Source: a virus
Direction: 5' to 3' (one strand)
Virus record (IMG/VR): IMGVR_UViG_3300028862_000093
Span: 1 to 27,884 of that record
Length of the DNA: 27,884 bases
Shown here: positions 6,920 to 13,900 of the stretch, one piece after another
Layout of the letters: the number at the start of each line of letters is the position of its first letter
Position numbering within the stretch: position 1 is the first letter of the stretch
Translations under genes and position numbers: made by a program
The notes under the pieces: generated by a model
Database searches by the model: none
Told to the model about the DNA's origin: nothing
Seen by the model: the letters and a program-made list of their open reading frames with translations, nothing else

Positions 6920-7798
6920 ATGGAAAAAGAAGAGAGTGCAAAATTTATTCAGTATATGGCTAAGAAACTGAATGCTAAAACACAAGCAGAACTGGAAACT
7001 GCTCTAACCAGCATGGGCGAGGAAAAATTAAAGGCCGCTTATGAAGAATTTAAATCACAACCTACTTATAAAAAAGGTGGAGTTATTTATTTAGAATGCC
7101 TTAAGAAATTTAAAAAAGGTGGAGTAGTAAATTGTGGATGTGGTAAAAAGATGGATAAAGGTGGAGTTGTTAAAGCACAATGGGGTGCTATACTTGGAGC
7201 CGCTAAAGGAGTATTTGCTGGAGCCAATACTGCAGGTAAATTAGCACAAGGAGCTTCTACTGCAATGAAAGTGGGAAAAGGTTTACAGACTGCTGGTAAA
7301 GTAATTGATGCTGGAAAACAAATCTATGGATCTGCCCAACAATTTATGAAACCTGCACAAACTATGCCTACCCAACAAGTAGCAATTAATCCACCAATAC
7401 CAAGTCTTTACAATCCTATACAGACACAGAATCAACCTATACTTAATCAAAGAGCTATGCCAACATTTGCAGAAGATGGTGCTAAGTTAAAGAAACTAAA
7501 AGACTTAAAGAAATTCAAAAAGTTTCAAGCAGGAGGAAGCGTAGATGCTATCTCTGGGAAAGTAGGGACTTTTGACACAGAAAAATCTGATGATACTTTA
7601 TCTTTTGGACAAGCTTTTAGAAAGAATAGAGCTTCTGGTGCAAAGGAATTTACTTATAAAGGTAAACGTTATACAACTAAAACTAAAGAAGATGATGCTC
7701 CAGCTAGAACTTCTAATACCATTGGGGAAGTCTCAGTAACTGCTAAAAAGAAAACTAATATGTTACCTGAGGTTACTGTTACCGCAAAAAAAAAATAA
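6920..7798 (+). CDS. Motif-rich Gly-Gly phage protein, possible virion/cargo protein, zero-frame form
   Basis: The protein has 292 residues. Residues 1-47 are helical (FIQYMAKKLNAKTQAELE...). A cluster of basic Gly-Gly elements follows: KKGGVIY (51-57), KKFKKGGVVNCGCGKK (62-77, with C72 and C74) and DKGGVVK (79-85). A Gly/Ala-rich amphipathic stretch spans about 88-140 and a Pro/Gln-rich linker 143-180. Then come KKFQAGG (200-206), the module LSFGQAFRKNRASG...GKRYTTK (227-254), and two copies of EVxVTAKKK (270-278 and 284-292). I recall similar helix plus Cys-Gly-Gly proteins in crAss-like phages (unverified). The final codons are in a ten-A run and the -1 frame continues into 7798-7959 with another LSFGQA module, so a longer 346-residue product is likely. 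Function is unknown. Confidence 0.78.
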   Translation: MEKEESAKFIQYMAKKLNAKTQAELETALTSMGEEKLKAAYEEFKSQPTYKKGGVIYLECLKKFKKGGVVNCGCGKKMDKGGVVKAQWGAILGAAKGVFAGANTAGKLAQGASTAMKVGKGLQTAGKVIDAGKQIYGSAQQFMKPAQTMPTQQVAINPPIPSLYNPIQTQNQPILNQRAMPTFAEDGAKLKKLKDLKKFKKFQAGGSVDAISGKVGTFDTEKSDDTLSFGQAFRKNRASGAKEFTYKGKRYTTKTKEDDAPARTSNTIGEVSVTAKKKTNMLPEVTVTAKKK

Positions 7799-7829
7799 TG
7801 AGGGGAGGAGGTCCCCTTGATGAACCCTC
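7786..7829 (+). promoter_or_regulatory. Candidate programmed -1 ribosomal frameshift signal
   Basis: Ten A residues at 7786-7795 contain the slippery heptamer A AAA AAA in the right phase (zero-frame codons 7790-7792 and 7793-7795), directly before the TAA at 7796-7798. Five bases later a 6-bp stem (AGGGGA 7801-7806 with TCCCCT 7812-7817) has loop GGAGG. Loop bases 7808-7811 (GAGG) can pair with CCTC at 7826-7829, giving an H-type pseudoknot with loops of 1 and 8 bases. A -1 shift continues as ATA ATG AGG into the frame of 7798-7959. A single extra A in the run, from transcript slippage or a sequencing error, would have the same effect. Confidence 0.6.
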
Positions 7830-7959
7830 AAACAATAAATTATCTTTCGGACAGGCACTCTTAAAAAATAGAGAAAGAGGAGTGCCTACTTTTAAGTGGA
7901 GAGGTAGACAATTTCTAACAAAGGAAACTACTAAAACTACAAAAAATATGCCCGAGTAA
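7798..7959 (+). CDS. 53-residue LSFGQA-module protein or -1 frameshift extension
   Basis: This short reading frame starts with an ATG that overlaps the upstream stop (TAATG) and ends with TAA at 7957-7959. The product MRGGGPLDEPSNN... contains LSFGQALLKNRERG (residues 15-28) and WRGRQFLTKETTK (34-46). These align with LSFGQAFRKNRASG and YKGKRYTTKTKED in the upstream protein, which shows that the frame is real. It could be made by translational coupling from its own ATG. It could also be added to the upstream protein by a -1 frameshift on the ten-A run, giving a 346-residue protein with two modules. A GC-rich hairpin covers its first codons. Function is unknown. Confidence 0.65.
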   Translation: MRGGGPLDEPSNNKLSFGQALLKNRERGVPTFKWRGRQFLTKETTKTTKNMPE

Positions 7960-7973
7960 ACTTATAAGAAATA

Positions 7974-8543
7974 ATGGAACTATTTATAGTTAATGAAAAT
8001 ATGCAAGCTGAAATAAATAAAGCAGATGTATTCTTAATCAAAGAATTCAAAGCTTTATTTGAAACTCAGCGCTGTAAAATTGTAGGAGATGCTAAAGGCA
8101 TCACAAAATTAAGAGCACAAAAAGAATTAGCTTTTATATATTTAGTATATGATTGGAAAACACCATACTCAGAATATTCTGCAAAAGAAAAATTAGAAGC
8201 AGCTTTATTAGATAGTGGTATAGAACGATCTTGGATTGAAGACCCTGTGTTAAAAGCAGCCTGTCAAAAATATCAAGATCTACAAGACTCTCGTATTTTA
8301 AGATTATTACAATCTGCTTATAAAGCAGTTGATGAACTACGACTTTATTTTGATACTCTTAATTTACAAGAAAGAGACGCCATGACACAACGTCCTATAT
8401 TTCAAACAAAGAATGTATTAGCTGAGATTGCTAGTCTTGGTAAAACTGTGGAAGGTCTACAACAATTAGAATTTATGGTTATGAAAGAAAAAGAAAAGGC
8501 TACTAATTTACGTGGAGATCAACAACTTGGAATATTTGACTAA
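7974..8543 (+). CDS. Conserved phage protein upstream of TerL, possible small terminase
   Basis: The protein has 189 residues, is mostly alpha-helical and soluble, and has Lys/Glu-rich helices throughout and a central YLVYDWKTPYSEYSAKEKL segment. I recall a protein of this type directly before the large terminase gene in crAss-like phages, but the family has no firmly assigned role that I can confirm. Position next to TerL, length within the small-terminase range and helical content make a small terminase subunit (packaging-site DNA recognition) the best guess. No helix-turn-helix can be called by eye. TerL starts at its stop (TAATGG, one-base overlap). Confidence 0.75.
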   Translation: MELFIVNENMQAEINKADVFLIKEFKALFETQRCKIVGDAKGITKLRAQKELAFIYLVYDWKTPYSEYSAKEKLEAALLDSGIERSWIEDPVLKAACQKYQDLQDSRILRLLQSAYKAVDELRLYFDTLNLQERDAMTQRPIFQTKNVLAEIASLGKTVEGLQQLEFMVMKEKEKATNLRGDQQLGIFD

Positions 8544-10648
8544 TGGCTAAACAAATACACTGGGATATAACTACTGAGGAAATATGGAAATTACACAAAG
8601 ATGGGAATGCATTTTTTGATCCTTCTCTATCTTATGAACTTACTGGTTATAGACCAATCACAGCAACACAAGGATTAGATTTTGATCCAAAACCTTTTAT
8701 TGAGATAGGCAGGAAATATGATTTAACAAAAAGATTTGTTGATTTACCTACACAATCTAAAGCTTTTAAAGATTGGTGGTTAGAACAACATAGACTCTCT
8801 AATGACGGAGTTACATTTAATGGTTATAGAATTACTGGAGATCATTATTTCTTTTTGAATTTCTATACTATGCCTAAATCTAAGGATACTAAAAAAGCAG
8901 GAGGAGGACGTTTAGAAGGACGACCTGATTTCTGGGCAGCTCACTATGAATTATTTCATTACATAGAATTATGTGAGGTTTTAGGATATGATGCAGTAAT
9001 ATTAAAATCTCGTGGGGTAGGTCTCTCTGAGATTGCAGCCTCTTTAGGAGTCCGTCCTTATATAACCATTAAAGGGTACTCCTCTTTATATGTAGCTTCA
9101 GCAGTTAACTTCCTAGAGCCACCAAAAGGTATCTTAGGTAAATGCTGGAAACAATTAGATTGGTTAAACTTAAATACTGGTGGTGGAATGCGTCGTGTAC
9201 GTATGTCTGTGGATAGTATCTATCAGAAACAAGCTGCTAAAAAAGATAAAACAGGTACTGTTCATGGACATCTCTCTATGATTTCAGGACAAGTAGTAGA
9301 TACTCCAGATAAGCTTAGAGGAGACCGTGTGGATAGATTATTTTTTGAGGAATCAGGTAGTAATAAATGTCTTACGGATACTTGGATTGTTGGAGGAGCC
9401 CTTGTAATGATTAATGGTAGACGACATGGAATGCGTATGGCTTTTGGAACTGGTGGTTCTGAAGGTCCTAATCTTGAGGGATTAGAGAAAATGTTTTTAA
9501 ATCCAAAAGGTTACACTAGTTTACCTTTGAGACACACTCATACTCTTAAAAAAGAATTAATATCTACTGGATATTTTATACCAGCTTGGGTAACTGTGAT
9601 GGACTCTATGGATTCCAGAGGAGTTGCTGATGAAATTTCTGCAAAAGCCTATTATGAAAACCTACGTCTTCTACAAAAAGACGACTTTAAAGAATATTCT
9701 AAATTTTGTGCAGAGTATTGTTTTTATCCAGAAGAGGCTTTGTCTCGACAAGGTAATAATAACTTTGACCAAGAAAAATTAGCCGACCAATATACTGAGA
9801 TTGTTTTTAATAAATCTACTCCTAAAATAAAAGATGGTTTTACCAAGTGGACTTATGAGGGAGATAGTAATAGAATAATTGGTGTTAAATTTATGGAAAC
9901 CCCTGGGGGAACTATGCATATAGCAGAAGACCCAATACTAGATAAAGATGGGAAGTTAATTAGAGACTTATATGTAGCTGGAATTGACTCTATTGATAAA
10001 GGTGTGGGAGATTCTATTACTACTAATGGTTCTCAGTTTTGTGTCACTATTAAAAAAAGGACTTTTGGCCTTGATGGAGACAAGTATGTGGCTTATTATA
10101 TGGATAGACCCTTTGATGTTAGAGTGGCTTATGAAAAATGTGCACAACTCTTAACTATGTATGGATGCAAAGCAAACTTAGAAGACACAAAAATCTCAAT
10201 CATTGGATATTATAGAGAGAAACATTGGATGCATTTACTTATGCCCAGACCTCAATATGCTATTCAAGGAGATACACGAAGACCTCCTAATGCAATTGGT
10301 ACTCAAGGTACTGATAAAATGATTTTACATGGTATAGATTTAATTGAGAACTATGTGAAAGACTATTGTCATAATATTAATTTTCTGGAGATGTTGGAAC
10401 AACTTCAAAATTGGAGTTGGGAAAAGAAAGGAAAGTTCGATATAATTTCATCCATGGTTATGTGTGAGATTGGAGATGAAGAACTCATGGGAATTACCCC
10501 ATTAAAAGAAAGACCTCCTACTGATATTTGGCATGACATAGGATATTGGAATGATTCCAATGGAGTTAAACATTATGGAGTTATTCCACATAAAGGAGAG
10601 ATGAATATTTTAATAAATTCAGTAATAAATGGACACAACAGTTTTTAA
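8543..10648 (+). CDS. terL: Terminase large subunit
   Basis: The protein has 701 residues and is the DNA-packaging motor ATPase and headful/genome-end nuclease that docks on the portal. The N-terminal ATPase part has a Walker A-like KSRGVGLSE at 155-163 and Walker B RLFFEE at 265-270, with E269/E270 positioned as the catalytic acid. The RNase H-like nuclease part has GIDSIDKG at 480-487 (metal-binding D482) and a late Asp in KFDIISSMV (D633). The size and the KSRGxG form of Walker A match crAss-like terminases. The gene follows the candidate small subunit with a one-base overlap and its 3' end overlaps the next gene by 20 bases. It is intact, with no intein or insertion seen. Confidence 0.93.
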   Translation: MAKQIHWDITTEEIWKLHKDGNAFFDPSLSYELTGYRPITATQGLDFDPKPFIEIGRKYDLTKRFVDLPTQSKAFKDWWLEQHRLSNDGVTFNGYRITGDHYFFLNFYTMPKSKDTKKAGGGRLEGRPDFWAAHYELFHYIELCEVLGYDAVILKSRGVGLSEIAASLGVRPYITIKGYSSLYVASAVNFLEPPKGILGKCWKQLDWLNLNTGGGMRRVRMSVDSIYQKQAAKKDKTGTVHGHLSMISGQVVDTPDKLRGDRVDRLFFEESGSNKCLTDTWIVGGALVMINGRRHGMRMAFGTGGSEGPNLEGLEKMFLNPKGYTSLPLRHTHTLKKELISTGYFIPAWVTVMDSMDSRGVADEISAKAYYENLRLLQKDDFKEYSKFCAEYCFYPEEALSRQGNNNFDQEKLADQYTEIVFNKSTPKIKDGFTKWTYEGDSNRIIGVKFMETPGGTMHIAEDPILDKDGKLIRDLYVAGIDSIDKGVGDSITTNGSQFCVTIKKRTFGLDGDKYVAYYMDRPFDVRVAYEKCAQLLTMYGCKANLEDTKISIIGYYREKHWMHLLMPRPQYAIQGDTRRPPNAIGTQGTDKMILHGIDLIENYVKDYCHNINFLEMLEQLQNWSWEKKGKFDIISSMVMCEIGDEELMGITPLKERPPTDIWHDIGYWNDSNGVKHYGVIPHKGEMNILINSVINGHNSF

Positions 10649-10940
10649 AGAAGGTATCCTTCAATTTTTTAAGGATACATATAATGTAGAGTATATCTCA
10701 GATTTCACAATTGATTATTATTATGATGGTGATATCTATAGATTCACAGCACAGTTCCAATTAAATCAACAAAATAAACCCATTACTATCTCTGGACAAT
10801 TCACTACTATAGAAGATTTCACTATCTTTGCAGTAAAGGAATTAAGAGCAAGGAGATTTCCCACAGTAGATTATTTTAAATTAATCCATGCGGAAAGTCC
10901 TGATGAACAGAAACTTAGAGAAGAATGCGAAAGCAAATAA
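10629..10940 (+). CDS. Small hypothetical phage protein after TerL
   Basis: The protein has 103 residues, is acidic and rich in aromatic residues, with probable beta strands in the middle (YRFTAQFQLNQQNKPITISG) followed by a helical, Glu-rich C-terminus. There is no signal peptide, membrane segment or recognised motif. Its ATG lies inside the last 20 bases of terL in another frame, so it is probably translated by coupling. It is followed after 17 bases by the tail-fibre gene. It could be a small structural or assembly protein; nothing in it decides this. Confidence 0.7.
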   Translation: MDTTVFKEGILQFFKDTYNVEYISDFTIDYYYDGDIYRFTAQFQLNQQNKPITISGQFTTIEDFTIFAVKELRARRFPTVDYFKLIHAESPDEQKLREECESK

Positions 10941-10957
10941 CAAATTAATTTAATATT

Positions 10958-13900
10958 ATGGGTGAACTGATAACTAAAGAGTCCTTAATGGGGGCTCAAA
11001 AAGTAATAGTAGGAGATGGTACAGCTGATGTTATCTTACGGACTTTAGGGAAAGTATATATACAAGCGGGTGCTAGACTGAAATTACTAGATGATTTCAT
11101 TAAGGAATTGGCTACTGTAACTAGTTCACCAGTAGCTATAAATAACCTAACAATTCTCCCCACAGATGAGGATTTACTTACTTTAGTTTATCCAGGAGAT
11201 GGACAGTTTGTTTTTATAAGTGCATCTCAGAATTTATATATCACAGTAAGTGGAGAATATCTCCCAATCATTGCAAAAAATGAAGCTACTATTAATTGGG
11301 ATACTTTAAATAAAGCTTTTGTTTCAAAATCTGGCGATATAATGACAGGAAGTTTAAAAGCTACTGAATTTATTGTAGATGAAAAAATTACAGCTCATGG
11401 TCCTATAGTCTCAGATATTTCTGAGAGTCCTTTCATAGTAAAATCTACCAAAATGGTAGAGAACTTAAATGTAGAACAATTAGGTGGATTAAAGAGAGAG
11501 AACTATGCTGTAAAAGCAGAAGATGAAGCAATTACAGGGCAGTGGGATTTTGAAAATCAAACTAATTTTAAGGAACTCACTACATTCAAAAAAGATTTAG
11601 TGAGTGCAGATGGGTTTGCTTCAGGATATTCTGGATTTGGATGGAAATTAGACACTAAGACTAACACTTTAACAGTGGATAATCTTATTGTCCGTAGAAT
11701 CATGCAAGTATATGAGTTAGTAGTAGCTAAAATTCGTGCTACTAATGGAGCTTTATGGGTTGCAGATGCAGATAAAGTAATGGAAGTTACTAAGTTAACT
11801 TCTCCAGAGGTTTTAACAGTCTTTGGGGATGATAGATTCTCAAATTGGAAACATTATTCTTATGATGGACAGTATTTATGTTCAGGATATGATTTAGATG
11901 GAACTCGTATTGAGTTTTTTGAAGGAGCTCCTATAAAAGATGTAAATGGAAATGTAATTACACCACAATCTGGTTATGATAGTACAGATGATTTAGATTT
12001 AGTAATAGCCTTGGCTATTCCAGGTAATCCAAAACGATATTTAAGTTCATATTTTACTGGAGAATTCTATAGAATAGTTATAGAGAATCCTAAGATGTAT
12101 CCATTCAGAGTTAATGATATTGTAAGATGTCAAAAATTCACAGGATCTTCTATTAAAACCTATGATGCATTAGTAACTAATATAGCTCCTGATAGTCATA
12201 TCATTATAAGATTATCCGTCTTTAATATAGATGGTTTACTTTATGAGATAGAACCAGAAGTTACAGATGGTCTAGTTCGTATAGGAAATATAAATAATCA
12301 AAGTAGACAGGGTGCTATTTACATGACCTCTTCAGAACAGAATAGTCCTTATATGGATATTCTCACAGATGTTAATAGACCAGATTTTGCACATCCTCTA
12401 TTAAATGATAATGGAGATGTTATTGCTACACCTAAAAATTTAAAATTAAGATTAGGTAATCTCTCTGGTATTTACGACCCTGCTTTTGGGCCAAGACAAC
12501 CTAGTGGTATGGGATTGTACGGGGAGAATGTATTCTTAAAAGGAAACCTAGTACAAGTTACTGCTGGAGAAGAAATTAGAGTTCCTGTATACAGAGGAGT
12601 GTGGGACTATACTAAAATTTATTGGATAAATGACCAAGTTACTTTTAATGAAGTTATTTATACTTGTATAGGAGATATTTTAACAGGTGTACCACAAACA
12701 CAGAATCCAGAAGTAGATAGTAGATGGGAATCATCTGTATCTTCTTTAATGGTCACTCTGTCTAATCCCTCAGTTGTAATAGGACTTGATAAAGATGGAG
12801 TATTAAAATCTGGAGAGATTGGAATCAATGGTAAGTCTACTTTATTCACTGTTTATAAAGGAACTTTAGATGTCACTTCTCAATATAGTTTACGCTTAGG
12901 AAGTTATAGTGGAGTAACTTTAGATATCTTATCTAATAAATTATATATTAGTGCTCTTTCTGATTTTACTCCAAAATCTTTATTAGTTACTTTAACAAAA
13001 GGTGGAGTAGATGTTAGAAGTTTGTTTTGGAGTCTTAGTTATTCAAAAGATGGACAAGCTGGTGCTCCTGGAAATGATGGTGCACCTGGTAAAGATGGAA
13101 CAAATGGAACAAATGGTTCTCCTGGTGCAAAAGGAGATGTAGGGCCTTCTTTAACTTATGAGGGAGAATGGAGTTCTACAACACATTATTACAATAGAGT
13201 TACTGTACGCACTGTAGTTAAAAGAACTATTGCCTCAGTTATTACTTATTATATTACTAAGTTATCTACTACAGGAAATGATATAGATTTTGGCACTGCT
13301 CAGAATCCAGAAACACATCCAGCTTTATGGGAAACTTTTGCTGGACAATTTACTAGTGTAGCCACTGGTTTATTATTAGCTGAGAATGCTGTAGTTAATA
13401 TAGCTGCTAATAATACTTTGTACATAGGTGCAAGCGGTGCTGCAGGAATTTCAGCATTAGGATGGAAAGGAGATAGTAATGGATTTCAATCTATGAGGAC
13501 TGATAGTGGAGGAATAACTCCTTTAACTATTCTTAATGTAGATGGAAGTTTCATTACACAAAAAGGAACTATTGGAGGATGGACTATTGATGCTACTAGT
13601 ATTTCTAGTCCTGGTAATTTAATTAAGTTAAATTCTGCGGGACATATTGATATTCAAAGTACTGGTTATTTAAACATTGGGAGTAATATCTCTTTAAAAG
13701 GAAATAGTGTCTCAAATTTTGGAGGGTTAAATATTGGAACTGATGGTACTTTATATGCTGATAAAGCTGGTACTCGCACATTTCAAATTAGTCCTAATGG
13801 GGATTTTCTATTCAATGGTAATTTTTATTTATCTAATCAGGCCGGTGGTAATGTTACTGCTGCATTCTCAGATTTATTTGATGTTATTTTAAACCCAGAT

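Noticed and set aside
7820-7864. Short frame starting at the ATG 8 bases after GGAGG (7807-7811), an apparent good ribosome-binding site
   Set aside because: It gives only 14 residues without similarity to anything here, while the frame from 7798 carries the LSFGQA module.
13049-13150. Repetitive stretch considered as a CRISPR-like or tandem DNA repeat
   Set aside because: The periodicity is 9 bases and encodes Gly-X-Y triplets of a collagen-like fibre rod.
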